Below are positions 39,696-54,100 of a stretch of 64,000 bases of DNA, one piece after another. Every line of letters begins with the position of its first letter. The first letter of the stretch is position 1. Position numbers and translations under genes: made by a program. This stretch comes from Nansenia antarctica. Lineage: Eukaryota > Chordata > Actinopteri > Argentiniformes > Microstomatidae. The stretch lies in the NCBI GenBank assembly GCA_963989245.1, contig OZ022351.1, positions 14,319,843 through 14,383,842 on the forward strand, read 5' to 3'. Under the pieces are notes generated by a model. It saw only the letters and a list, made by a program, of their open reading frames with translations. It searched no databases and was not told where the DNA came from.

Positions 39696-42600
39696 GCATA
39701 AAGGTGCATAGCCCATTGTGTGCAGGTAGGAGGTTAGGACCAGGTAGGAGGTTAGGACCAGGAGGTTAGGACCAGGAGGTTAGGACCAGGAGGTTAGGAC
39801 CAGGAGGTTAGGACCAGGAGGTTAGGACCAGGTAGGAGGTTAGGACCAGGAGGTTAGGACCAGGAGGTTAGGACCAGGTAGGAGGTTAGGACCAGGTAGG
39901 AGGTTAGGACCAGGAGGTTAGGACCAGGAGGTTAGGACCAGGCAGGAGGTTAGGACCAGGTAGGAGGTTAGGACCAGGAGGTTAGGACCAGGAGGTTAGG
40001 ACCAGGTGGTTAGGACCAGGAGGTTAGGACCAGGTAGGCAGGTGCCAATCAGGGCAAATAGTCGGGTACGAGCCTCAGGCTCATTCAATGCCTAGCTCCG
40101 TTTGTAACTTGTTTCACACAATACCAAACAAATAGTATTTCTAACAAACACGGTACAGTACGCTTTCAAATCTCATAATGATTGCAGTTGTCAACAAAAT
40201 GCTTACTTGTAATATTTCACAACTTGTTTAGTTCTTGGCTAACGTGGGACCCTGTATTTGGTTGTTGCAGCGCCATAATGAGTTGCAGCCAAGGTAGTAG
40301 GCAGCTTAACTCCATGTGTGCATGTTGTTGTTGCAGAGTATTTTGAGAGTTTTCAACTTGAACATGAGAACCAGGAAAGCAAAAGCGCTCTCTCCCACCT
40401 GCGGAACGCATATTTAAACTGTTCTCAGCCAGGAAAATGAAAACGATTTAGTTATTTTGGGAATAATAGGCAGAAGGCAAACAATTTCAATGTGCAATAG
40501 CATATGAATGGAAAACTAGCTGGTAGAACTGCAGGATAAGAGTGTGAATATGCGAGCCAGACATGGCTTTCAATCTTTTTTTTCAGCCATTCAATCTACA
40601 AATAAAATGTATTAAATCTAGGTGTTTCTTTTACAGTATATACTGTATGTAATACATTGATAAAATCAACTACATCTGTGAATAATGTTGTATTCAAATG
40701 TTAGCCCTTCAAAATACACACTGTGGTGTCGTAATCATTCTTAAATCCTGACTAAATACAACCAATACATTCATTTTCCATGGTATTATCTAATTGAATG
40801 ATTACACTGTTACACACTAACGTCCCAAAGAAATGACAGTGAAATATGTTCTCTGGCAGCATTGGTTAGTGCGGAAGGCCTGGTGCTCCTAGTGTTAATC
40901 TATAGTTCTTGGCCATTGACACAGAGCAGGCAAAGCTATTACATATGCAGTTCAAAGGTGGTCTGTAGTTTAGCGTGAAATTAATCTGCCTTTGCAGTGA
41001 GTGCAATGAGCACATCCGATTTAGACTTTCAGGAAAATATACAACACACAGGCTTTAATCACAGGTCGCTCTGTCAATAAACACAAACTCAGGTCCGGGG
41101 ATAGTCAGAGACATTCTATCTGTTTTTTCGTGGACTGACTTTGATGTTTGTGATGTGAGACGTGGGACTGGTTGAACGGGATTGGGGGGACTATCTGGCA
41201 ACCCGGTGTGTGGAAACAGAAGGTAGGTGGGCCAATGCTGTACTGTGCATTGCTGTGCTGGGGCTGGGCTGTACTGTGCATTGCTGTGCTGTGCTGGGGC
41301 TGGGCTGTACTGTGCATTGCTGTGCTGTGCTGGGGCTGGGCTGTACTGTGCATTGCTGTGCTGGGGCTGGGCTGTACTGTGCATTGCTGTGCTGTGCTGG
41401 GGCTGGGCTGTACTGTGCATTGCTGTGCTGTGCTGGGGCTGGGCTGTACTGTGCATTGCTGTGCTGGGGCTGGGCTGTACTGTGCATTGCTGTGCTGGGG
41501 CTGGGCTGTACTGTGCATTGCTGTGCTGGGGCTGGGCCTAACCCTAACCCTGGGCGCAGAGCTGTGTAGTTGTGTGGTTTTGCCGTTCTATCTTCCCTCC
41601 AGACTCACCAGTCTCTCTAAACCCCAGTGCTGTCTGACGGTCCTCCTGGCTCTCCTGAACTTAGCCACGTTGGCGATGGTCTCTGCAGCCAGGCACTTGA
41701 GGTCCTTGTCTGGGGAGTCTAAGATCCTCACCATGGTCTGCAGGCCTCCCAGGTCAGCGATGGCCCGGCGAATCTGAGACTTACGGCTGATCTCCTTCAG
41801 GATCTTCAGAGAACCGATCTAATCACACGAGAGAGATGAGACGACAAGTATTCTTCAATCTCCTAACGCAAAGAAATAAAGCTCATTCCAAGAAATAAAC
41901 TGTCAAAACTAACGGCAACATGAGGTAAACATCTGTTTAGAGAAGCACAAACAAAGATCACAGATAAGTCAAACGTGGTCCTAAAAATAGACAGTTCCAA
42001 AAAATGTTTCAATAAAGGCAATATAAAAAAAGTGGGCCACACAACTCATTAGGTTCTATTGGAGAATAATTGCTACCCTGTGTCTTTAAAGGCAGGCATT
42101 CTCTGGGCCTCCCTGTGTCTTTAAAGGCAGGCATTCTCCGGGCCTCCAAGTGAGGTTCAGTGTTTTCTGAAACAGAGGCTGGCACACAGGGGCGGCTCTG
42201 TTCGCCCCTACGGGCATCCAGGTCCACTTGGCACGGCTACTCACTTTGCATCTCATTTCTTCTGTATCCAGCAAGTTAATGAGGACTTCAAGGCCACCTA
42301 CATCCCGGATGGCCAGTTGGCACGTCTCCTGCGCTAAATTAAAGTCCCTCATGGAGCACAGAGCAATCACAGTGGCCGTCTGGTTGCTTCCCTGAAATAA
42401 TAATGCCAGAGCACACATGAATGAAACAGCAGAGAGAAAAGAGTTAAAGAGACATTTAGGAAAAGTGAGGACACAGGCCTCCTTCCTTCCCACCTGTTCT
42501 CCCTCTACTGTATCTTGCACTCTCCTTTCCCTTCAACCATTCCTGCTGGGCTTATTTTGGTTTACCACAGCTTGGTAAGTGTTTAGCTTTGTGCAGGTAA

Positions 42601-44936
42601 ACAGTGGTTGAAAGAAACTACCGGTATTTGATACAGAACTGCACTCTGAGCTGAGGCCAGAAACCAGAGACAATGAACGAAGCTAGAGATGAAAGGAACA
42701 CTAGCATCACATCTTTAAGGTAATAATGAGTTAGGATTTCAAAAAGACTCACAGTTGCTATATAAACAAATAATATGTTAGACATATTTCCCCCCCCAAT
42801 TAGCAAGTTAGTAACTACTACTGTGTAAACAAAGGTGGTTTTGGGTAAAAGCTGTTATTTTATTTCAGTACTTCAATATATGGGACAGGAAATTGGGCAG
42901 ATTTGGTTTTATTGCCTTTTAAATGCAATGTGTACATACAAAACAATATCAAGATTTAAAACAGGTGGCATGTGGTCCAGCTCTGATGTGTCCTACTGGC
43001 ATTGAGCTTCCTCCGCTCTTGTGTGCTAACTTCTGTGTTTGTGTGTAGTCTTGCCCTCTACGGTTTCATCTACCATATGGACACCCTTGAGCAAATACAG
43101 TAAAGTAACACATGAGAGTGGGGTTCTAGAACCGTTAAGAGGCAACAATTGCAATGTTTGTCCCGAGATAGTCGGAGTCTGTTTTAAGGTTTTTGTTGCA
43201 GAAAATCTTTTGTTGATGTGAAGTAGTTTAGCTAGATCATGACGGAAAAAACTCCAAATGGAAACAGAAGTTCATGGCGGTAGAACAGTAAGCTGGTGTA
43301 ATACTAGACTTGTAGCATGACTTTGAAATGTGGCACAGGATACTAAAGTCAAAATCTCCTGGCAAGTGAACAATCAAATTTATATCTATTTTTTCATTTC
43401 TCATTTAAATTAATCACAGATAGACTTTTCCGTAGGTTCGGTGAATTCAAGGGCAATTCAATCCTGCAGTTGCTTTTATTAGTTACACACTCCATAAACA
43501 AACTCCGACTCAGGACCATCCTAAACAGATTACTCCACCCACACAGCTACTTACTCACAACTTATGTAGTCAACTATTGTAAAAGAAAATGATAGGGGAT
43601 ATCCAGACAATGATTCATTGTTTTGAATGTAGTACTCACTGTATACAGCTTGTCTGTACATCAGAGTGTACCATGGTCTGGAGTGTTTGATCAAATCACC
43701 CTTAAAAAATAGTAGTCTGACACACTGGGATAACAGGCACATATGTTCCCCATATTATGACGCTGGCCTAAATGTGAACCATTTGTCCATTAACAGCAGT
43801 GAATCTACTGCTTCTTTTGTCTCCGCCATTCTCACTCTTCAAAGGGACTCAATGGGTTAGGATCGTACCTTGTAAAAACAAAAAAAAAGCTATGTTTAGA
43901 ACTGATACCAGAGAGTTTAAAGAAAAAAAAAGGTCATATGCTTCCATTTTTGTTAGCTTTGGTCTGGAGGTATTGTAGACATTCTTTAAAACATTGACAA
44001 CATCTGACCGTTTTTTTTTTTTTTTACGATGGAAGTCATAAGTCTTTGACTCCTCTAGCATGATAGGAGCAGATTCTGGAAGGAGAGACGCAACTCAAAC
44101 CACAGTTTGAATCTACACACTACCGTTTCTGAGAGACACACTGTAAACGAGACTAATAACTTGTGTTAAGCTACCTAACTTTTTTCTACAGTATATAGTA
44201 TATTCTACAGTATTTCTACAATATATATATATATATATGTGACTTCAGGGCATCTTAATTAGCCACAGACAATAAAAACATGGTTTAGATTGACACCTGA
44301 CACGTCGGGGGATAAGGGGAGCCTGGGGAGGTGCTGTGTTTTGTTTAGGTAGTTAGACTCAGGTGTCTATGTCTTTCTTAGGACTTGTTCTGCCTTTACA
44401 CAGCTGAGGAACCAATCACGACATTTGCTACCCGTACTAGGTTTGGCAATAACAATAGCAATGACTTAATGTCCTCGTAAATTACATCCTGAGGGAAAAT
44501 ATCACACATTACAAAAGTAGGAAGGAATGGAAGGGATGCATTAATCCTCCCATAACCTGGTAAATGTAACCTAGTCAATGACAGTACCAATGTTTCAGAC
44601 AACAAACATTCTTACAGTAATGTCCATTAATCTTGTAGGCACATAGCCTACATTATACAAACAAAGCAATACATACAATAGGCAATATCAGCCACCTAAA
44701 TATGTTTTATGCACTTTTGTCTCCTCTGTAATAATTATTCAGAACATACCCAAAGAAAGTAGGAACTCAGCCCTCACTTGTAATGCAGCTCGTCCTCCTG
44801 AAGGGAATCAGGGTTCCTTCTATTCCACAGGTCCAGGCTGCCCCCCTAGTGCCACCGCTTGGACCAGAACTCAATGTGCCAACCATGCCAGAGATACACC
44901 ACGCTGACCCCAGATGCTGTTCAATATAGCAGCCAT

Positions 44937-45020
<84 letters not shown>

Positions 45021-45095
45021 TGCGTGTGTGTGTGTGTGAGCGCGTGTGTGTGTGTGTGTGCGTGTGTGTGTGTGTGCGTGTGTGTGTGTGCGTGC

Positions 45096-45132
<37 letters not shown>

Positions 45133-48100
45133 CGTATGTGTGTGTGTGTGCGTGTGTGTGTGTGTGTGTGCAGAGCTGGATTCATGACAGGTGGAGAGGA
45201 GCCACTGCCTGTGTCTCTCAACCTCGGTGTAAGAAAGAAGCGACCAGCTTGGCAGAGGTAGCGTCCTGGAGGATGCATGTGGTTTTTACTTTTCTGCAGT
45301 TTAGAGAAGACTTGCGGCGTTGGGCACTGATCACAAAGTGCAGCCGATGCCAAGTCCATTATGGGTAACGAATGGGGAAAGAATGATTGGTGGTTCTCTC
45401 TTACTTCATATTTGACATAGGATCTTCTGTAAATTATAAAATAAAATTTGAGCATATGATTGGCCCTGCTGTCCTGTAGCTAGTAAAATAATATACGTTT
45501 TGTGGTGTTTTGTCTGTAAAAGATGTTAAATTTAAAAGCATGGGAATTTGTGACGTTCTCCAAAACATTCTCTCTACATAAATTACGGTATTCAAAGCGG
45601 AATTAACTTTTTGCAGCAGAAATAGTCTGATTACTTTTTACTGTATGGGTTTCCAAAATCCTGGTTACATTTAAAAATATCTATATATTATCATAATATT
45701 TAGTTTTTGATTCTTCAAATAGTATGTTTTTTCAGGTAAGCCTATCAGATAAAGTCTTTCAACTTGAATACTGCATTCTCTACCCTATGAAACATCTAAC
45801 TAATTGGAAATCAACTTTCTACTGAATTTCTCTACCAGAGAACCTTTGGTACAGCAATTAGGAAGACTGTTCTCCTGAGCCATTTGGCCTGTAGTTCTAT
45901 AACTCATCAGCAGAGGGTGCACAACCTCAACAAGGGTTAAATGAAGTGTCATCATGGATTGTGGACTCAGCTCACTAACCAAGTGTTCATTAACTGTCAC
46001 CTTGCTCTGTATCCTAAAGTGCTGCCACCTTGCTCTACATGTACCAGTGATCATGTCTTATTGAATACAACCAAATAACAAGATAAATAAAGACTTGCAC
46101 CTTATACCACCCCCCATTATATTAATGGTGAATGATGACATGTTTACCTTACGTGAATAGCATTGTCTCAATACCATAAGGAAATATCCTACCCATTACA
46201 CATACTTGTTATCTACACTGAGACAAAACAGTCCAAGAAATGTTTTATATGATACAATAAAAAGGCCACCTGTGTAATAAGCAAGAACACATTCTAGGTG
46301 TCAATTCAGTAAACACTTACATACTGTAATAGTAGGCCTTATAAAAATGCAAATCATGTTGGCAGGAGTATCCCTTTTTTTTCAACATAAAAGATCTTTA
46401 AGCAACTGACAATTAACTTACTCAGGCAATTTATCAACCACAGGAGAGCACGAAGTGTGGTAATTGGTAGCAGCTTTGGTAAAAGAGTATTGTATGCAAC
46501 ACTGTTTGTTGCCAAATATATGTAATTCAAGCTAATGAGGCAGTTTGGTTTCAGCTTGTAAAACAAATACCCTGTGGTTAATGGCAGTTATGTGTTATGT
46601 GTGTATATATATACTGTATATATATATATAACTATACTGTTTATCCGTCAATCTGCAGTTAGTGAATACAGTGTAATCACTCTGCTTGTTGAATCTCACA
46701 TACCTTGTCTCTAAATTGACAGAACTGATAATGAAAAAAGGTTCAGTCTGTTCAGATGGTAGGATACAGTACTCATTTACAGGCATATGAACCTATAGCC
46801 TGCAGCATGCAAATATATTAGCACTTTTAGGCAAATATCCTGAAATAAGTAATAATTAAAACACAAAACAGATCATTCATGTGTTGCTTTATGAAAGTCC
46901 TAATCTTCCCGAAATACAAATGTCTGTCTATACGCCAGGAAATAAAAAAAAGGGTTTTTACTCCTAAAATAAAACTGATATTTAACTTGGCTCTGGGTTA
47001 GTTTTAGCTTCTGATGGTAATGATATTATAAAAGGACTAGTGGACAAACCCAATAAATAACTCCAGGTTGTGGTTTCCAGACAGATAGAATGCAGGGAAG
47101 TGGAGGTTACAACTACATCTTGTCGAGGCAGGAGCACACACTGCTAACCCGCTGAAGAGTATCAAATATCCTATACAAAAGTAATGCAATTTGCAAAGTT
47201 CCCTTATCTAAAATTGCCCCTTTTATATAATTTATGTCATTTCATTCCTTTTTGGAAGGGAGTCACTGCTTTCCTAGGGGGAGTTTTCATTCATTATCTT
47301 TTGTTTTGTTAAGCTCAAAATAACTACTTTGAGCTGAACTTCGCATGAATGTTTTCTTTAAAAGATTTAGCACTGGTTGCCCTGTGAATGATCTTATTAG
47401 GTGCTCAATGGCAGTATGTAAAACAGGGGCCAAGTCAAATATCACAGCTTACAAAATCTTTCCTAATATCTAAGAATCCTATATCAGACAAAGATTAAAC
47501 GACATATTATCTCTTTAATCGCTCCAAAATCTATTGAATTAGTTGTAGAATAAAAAGGCTCATTCTGTAAATTCACAATTGCCAAGTTTGTAATGGAGCT
47601 ATCTTAGATCTTCATTATCATTAAGCCAGGGGCCAGATTTACGTTGAGTAACTCTCCAGAAGAGTCATGTGATTGCAGTTACATCATACCCCAGCGGCAT
47701 GCATCTATGCAAAAGACCAAATAAACTGACTGGTAACCACAGAGTGAGGAGAAACGTTTCTCTAGAAATCAGAGCAGTGGAGGTCTTCCCAGTCTGTCTT
47801 GGTCACTGGCATTTTTGTCCTCTTTCCTTGCTCTATGTGTTTTGACACATTAATATTCACCATATGCACACTGTCAGAACATTCCGAGGCACGTTTCATT
47901 TATGCTCTGTGGTGTGGGCAAACAGCGCGTACAGCTGCTGCCTTGAGACAGCTCTCTCCTATGCCTTGGCTCACTGCTGCACCAAAACAGGCGTGTGTCA
48001 GAAACCAGGAATCCACGAGCCAGGCCAACCACTTCAATAAACATCTTACTACAAAGCAGAGCTTTAAACGGGAGCACCCTATATGTTATTTTATCTGACA

Positions 48101-51100
48101 TTGGTTTGTTATCAATAGACCACTTGCTCTAATAAAAATAAATACAAAGCAGGCAGGTGGAATTATCATGTTCAATATATGATATGTGCTACTCTCTTAT
48201 GGCATTAGACTCTTGTTTAATCACAATTTTGAATTCAGCTTACAGAGAGAGGTGGGTCTATTGTATTGAGTGTCTTTGATTGTTTTTTTTTTTTTTTAAA
48301 CCTTTTGAATTTTTGGGATATTGACCCAGTACAGCATGAAATTCCCTCACGGATCACAGGAAAAGAACCTGGATTTTACTGTTTCCTGTAAGTTGTGGAC
48401 TGCACTGAAGTGCATGTTTTCAACAGAAAACTATTTTCTTTTCGAATTCCAAAAAGCAGAGGCCGGGAGGCTTTACTGTACCTTGAGGTGCTTGACCAGT
48501 TTCTGGATCTGCCAATACTCGGAGGAGAGGTCTGTGTTGCTCTCGGGCCTGCGCTCCGGCTGCTCCTCATCCTCCTCACTCTCAGATGAACTCTCGCTGA
48601 AGTCATCGGGGCCAGGGCCTCCTCCTGGGGTCTTACTGGGCACAGAGGGAGATAACAATCAACATCGAGTCTGTGTGACCACTAGGCCTTCTGTTTACAG
48701 TACATATTCATATAAAGGGGTAGTTGTAAGTGCCAGTATATTTATTTTTCAGAAATATTTATTTTGCGCCCCCCCCCCCCCCCCCCGACTAAACGACTAA
48801 AATTACACTACAGTACACTGCTCATTACAAAATTGAAGTGTCAGGTTTGAACTTCCTCAAAATCTAAGCAGCAGGCATAAAGAGAGGAATAAAGTAATGG
48901 GGGGACTGGAGTCGTCATCATACACATAGCAGCAGCCTCTGCCATGGCCATACACGCAAACAGAAATGCAGATGGCTTTTTAAAGTCAGTTGGGCCACTC
49001 GAATAACTGTATCATGAAAACTGCGCACCACGGAGCAATGAAATTTGGTACACATTCAAATGGGGCCGCGGGGAGACAGTTCCCGTGTATACAGATAGCA
49101 TTTCCAGGGGAGCCCATTATCAGAGGAAACCAGCCGCTATGACTGTTTCCCAGGCTGCGGACTTGTAGGCCATGATAAACACTTGAGTGAGGCCCTTATT
49201 AATTAATCAGTAACACACTGTCTTGCGGTGAGTGCAATCACTACTGGCTCCGGCAAGTAGGCTCTCAAAGGTCCCCTCCTGTATCTGTACCAAGTTTCAC
49301 TGAGGCACAGCGAAAAAAGCTATCTCAGAACAGTGGCTAGAACCGACCCAGTAACTTTACTAGCAGCCTGTATACACTGGCAGTCACAATTATAGGGACA
49401 GCTGGAAATGTCACTGCCAAGCGCCAGAGGCAGGAAAGTGTACATCAGGCTGTACATTGGGCTTCTATAAAAGCTTATTATCAATTTCCAGTGACGATAT
49501 CACCACGGGGTGACACGATCTCTCCTGTTACTTCAGTCATCTCCCTCTGTGATGTCAACTGTTTTTATATGGAGTCTATCATGAGGGCACTCTCAGGGGT
49601 GACTTACGTTTTCTGAGACGACTGCCGTCCAGGTAAGGAGGACGCAGAGAAGTTTTTCTTACTCTCCGGTCTCTGCGTCTTCTCCTGCACTTCGGCCGAT
49701 TTCTTGTTCCCCGCACTCTTTTTGGATCTCTTGTCATCTGCTTCCCTATGACGAAATCGAAAAGAGTCATTATCTGTTTTTCTATTTTTAAATCTTTTTT
49801 TATTTTTATCGTAACATATCCAATGCATTAGGGGAAAGGAATCAATTGCCTTTTTTTCTCGCTATTTTTATTTTCTTGCAATTTACACACTTTTATCATG
49901 AGCCAGTTATACATCAAATGGAGACACTTATCACAAGGTGCAGCTGCAGAAGCTCAGGCCCTGCTAGATCTATTTATCAATCCAAAACACCATATGTGAT
50001 AGATCATTTCAGACTTTTTCTGAAACCTCTCCAAAGTTTTCTTTCTGTAATTGAGCGGAGGGGTTCCACGCAGTGAATATATCCATTAACTTTGATCGCC
50101 ATATAATCAGGAATATTTGTGCTTGCCCTCACATTTATAAGCCATATAACCATCTCTTTATAATGTGTGACTGCTGGCATGTGGAGAGGACACACAGAGC
50201 ACATGCGGCCAGCGCTTGACTCCCAGCATCACCCGGTCTTAAAAGCTCATCTATTTTACCAGAGAGAGCCCGCCACGCACAGTACGTGGTAGCAAAGCGT
50301 AGCGATATTTCAAAGACATCTATGAGTGCAATTATCACATACTCATTGGGAGATGAGAGGCCGAGGTTCTTCCATTTCAAAGATGGTTCTAATTTCTTTT
50401 TGCCGCCTGGCTTGTTCTTCACAAGCTGTTGTCTCGCCTTCTCATGCACATTCTTCTCCTGATGCTCGTAAGACCTCTGGGGTTGGCCTTGTTCCTCTGT
50501 ATCAACCGATTCCACATGTTGGATCTTTTGTGTTGATGGAGGTTCTTCTTGAACTGCAAAGTCCTGTTGAGGAAAAAAGGAGGAGGAGGGAAAGAAGTGA
50601 GGAAAAAGGACCTCTCTCAATTTGCACCGAAATGCTAGCAGTGAAATATACAATAAATTTGGGCCGTAAAATTATATGGACTCGGGTCGTTAAAAAGTTC
50701 TTCCTCTGAATGATTGTTCTTTTAACAAAGTCGTCGGCACTTTGCGATTCTTTTGAAGTTATAAGGCATATTTTCCATTCTACATCTGACATGTTGCCTC
50801 TTTATTCATTATGTGAGAGACAGATCACACATTCATGATTCATGTCTGAGGGGATGCCCGCCCCAACCATCTTAGCCCAAGAAGAACCATAGGCCTATAA
50901 AAACTAATCAGGGTTCTGAATTTGTATCAGTGACTGTTCATATAAAAAACGGTCTTTTTCAACATTCCCCAGGCAGAAAACAATTCAGCCTTTATTGAGC
51001 GACGGGAATAAAATAACACATTCCCAAAGCTTTACACAGAAGAGGTCCCCTCCATTAATTGGCTGAACAATATCAAAAGTTTATTGTTTCTTTACATTCC

Positions 51101-54100
51101 TCGTGCTAAAAACCTTACAACTTGGCACAGAGAAAGTAGAGCCTTTGTGTCACTGTTATTCAGAGATGATTTTTTGAAGTTTTGAAGGTCGTTTTCCCAA
51201 CTTTACAACTTACATAAGAATGCCAACAAGACACATATGAATGGTTTGCAGGCAGGAAAGTTTTTTAATCATAGACACCTGCTAGGCAGAAAATAGCCCA
51301 GACTGCCATTGGTTTCTTCTTTGAGCTACATTTTTTGATTTCCAGAGCAGGGAAAAAATAATGAACATGGAGGACCGTGTGTTTGTTCACTAGGTAACGC
51401 CAAGAATGCTCAGTCACTTTCCAAACATTTGTATATCATAAAACTCAAAGTGACCTGCTATTGGAGCAATACAGGCCAATTCAGTTGACTAAGCTGCATA
51501 ATCTGCTTTTTTCAAGGTGTCCAACCTTCCCCATTTTGTATTATACCTGCAATGGATAAACTCCATGTGCTAAGACAGGAGGAAACATTTCAAATTTCTA
51601 CGGCACGCCACAGCGTATAGGCCTATTACAGGGGCCATTCCATCAGAGCAGGGCCAACAGACAAGTGCACTCTCAGGCCCGATGCCTGCAGCTCTCCTCA
51701 CATTTCTCTGCAACATTAGTTTTTTTTACAACAGGGGACTTCCAATGATTGCCACTTTACTTATTTCTTCCATTTGCCTAGCAGCTCCAAACCCTCGCCG
51801 AGTAGTTAGACTCCTAATATTTACTTGTGTTTGGCAGACTTGTATCTAATTACTTGATCCACACGAATGGAAAATAAGAGGTGCAGCAAATGTGCAGCTG
51901 TCTGTCAGTGGAAGGAGCTCAAAGAGGTTACTTTTTGGACAGGGAACATGACAGAAAGCTATATTGAATTCAGGATTTGAATAACAACATTCTAGAAAAA
52001 AGCATTTTTCTGCCAGGCGTTTTACTTTCCGGTGTCATGCATGCAAATGAACAGCATGTCCAATTTCTAATCACATAGACATTTCTCAAATGAGTCCAGG
52101 ACTACATCAAGAAGTTGAGCGTGCGTCCCTGATGCAGCGTCTCGTCTACTCTGGCTGCCTTTGCTTATTTGATTGAGAATGTCTGACCTAATAAAACTGT
52201 GAAAAAGATCTGCTTCCTTGCGTTGGAAAACTAGGAGATATGTTCAGAGATTGGTGCTATTATTTTTGGCTATCGTCTGCCAAGCTCATGTTGACTTGGA
52301 ACACATCGACTTTGGGCTCTTAACACTGCAATCAGAGAGCATGGCCGGAGCTGTTTTAGATAGTGTTTCTGACCTGACGTTCCGCTGGAAGGGATTTTGT
52401 GCTTAAGAGTGACTTCAATTACTTCCTGCATGAAAGGCATATTGTGCTGAGGTGCCCCTTGCACCACAGCAATTATCTTGAAATCAATTTAAATATTTTT
52501 ATAAGCAATCGAATCAACTTTCAAAAGAGGCTCTTAGTTAAGTTCATCGAAAAGAAGTGTGCTAAAGTAATGTATAGACTAGAGAGAGATATGCAGGGGG
52601 TTGGGGCAGGGCAGGAAAATACTGGCTGATTTGAGCACAGTGTGTCTCTTAACATTATGTTAACATACTTTGTTGAACATGGCCACTTCAAAAGAAAAAC
52701 AGAAGCAGATAAAACCTTGATATGACTTGATTTGTATCTCAGCAAACTTATTCACAGAACCTTTTACAGCCTCTGTCCATCATCTTCAGAAGGTTCAGTT
52801 CATGGCATCACTCCTCACACAGGAGCCAGGATGGCCTTTTTACACAGCGCAGCCTGGCACTACTCATTGGGGGTAATAAAGCTCTCACTCATCCACCACT
52901 CAAAACCCATCTCTTTGTGGCACTTTGAATTCTATCACTATCACTAACTAGAAAAGTCATACCGACCAACCACAATTTGACGGAAAGCAATGAGGCTCTA
53001 CCATAATGGTATTATCTTATCAAAATAATGTATGGTTAAACAGCAATGGTTGTTCTGGGACTCTACAGTGATTATATATTATAATTCAGAGAACTTTAGA
53101 TTTTTTCTTTGTCTTGTGATGCAGTATATCGTCCAAAGTACAGCCATGAAACCCTATGTTACATCTGCAAACTATATTACTCTGATAACATCTCTTAATT
53201 CTTTTTAAGACTGATTTCTGTTTACCCTTTCTGCAAATCTTGTTCTATAATAATCAGATTTCCGAAAAGGAAGGACAGAGTTATGTGATCATAAAACTAC
53301 TGAAAAGAAATTAGAATGTACAACATTGATCATAATTCAACAGGAATAAAATATACAAAATATATATGAAAATATATTACATAAAATATAATTGAGTTAA
53401 AAGATACTGTATTTAGGGATCATGTTATTGGCCAACATTGTCAGAGTTAGGCTACTAGTTAGGACCTACAGTGCCATGCATAAGCAATGGGACAGGCTCT
53501 ACTCCAAAAGTTTGGATTTGAAATCCAACAATTACTATGAGGTTAAAGTATAGAACTCAGCGTTTACTTGCTGGTATTTGTGTGCATATTGGTTTTACCA
53601 TTTTTAAATGACAACACTTTTTATACAGTCCCGCTATTATATATCAGGGCACCAAAAGTAATGGGACAGATTCATATGATGTCCAAATTAAGCACTCGTG
53701 TTTACTATTTGCTTGACAATCCTTTGCATGCAATAACTGCCTGAAGTCTGCAATCCATTGACCCCAGCAGACACCGGGTATTCTCTGGGGATGCTCTGCC
53801 AAGCCAGTACCGCAGCTATCTTCAGTTGTTTGTTTTGATCTCTTTTTTTGCCTACAATCTTACCGTCAAGAAATTAAATGCATGTTCAACTGGATTTATA
53901 TCTGAAGACTGACTTTGCCATTGTCTTACTGTATGATGAAGTGTAATCCAATGAGTTTGGAGGCATTTTGACAAGATGTTTCTGTACACTGCGGCCGTCA
54001 GTAGCTACATCATCAATTAAGATAAGATACCCAGTTCTAGTGGCAGCTACACAAGCCCAAACCATGCCCAAAACACCCCATCCACCATGTCTTACAGACT

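Larger units (their letters stand above)
39116..41608 (-). other. odad2 intron rich in tandem repeats
   Basis: Contains (CA)n at the acceptor (39121-39240), (GT)n at 39637-39698, a GTTAGGACCAGG minisatellite (39723-40036) and a 31/36-bp minisatellite (41238-41537). No gene; the long frames over 41 kb are repeat artefacts. Confidence 0.8.

Noticed and set aside
39723..41537. CRISPR-like regular repeats
   Set aside because: Units are contiguous with no unique spacers; these are minisatellites in a vertebrate intron.
41538..41551. Interstitial telomere block
   Set aside because: Only two TAACCC hexamers; too short to claim a telomeric origin.
41055..41777. Several overlapping long frames on both strands (Gly-Leu-Cys and Gln-Pro-Ser repeat peptides)
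   Set aside because: Produced by the 31/36-bp minisatellite, which lacks stops in most frames. No gene signals.
44859..45455. Long Cys-Val and Thr-His frames (also near 1000-1230, 3040-3450, 23530-24018 and 39090-39500)
   Set aside because: Translation of (GT)n/(CA)n microsatellites in intronic or intergenic DNA.
45790..46060. 84-residue minus-strand frame in an odad2 intron
   Set aside because: No splice-phase fit with odad2 exons and no recognised domain; likely chance.
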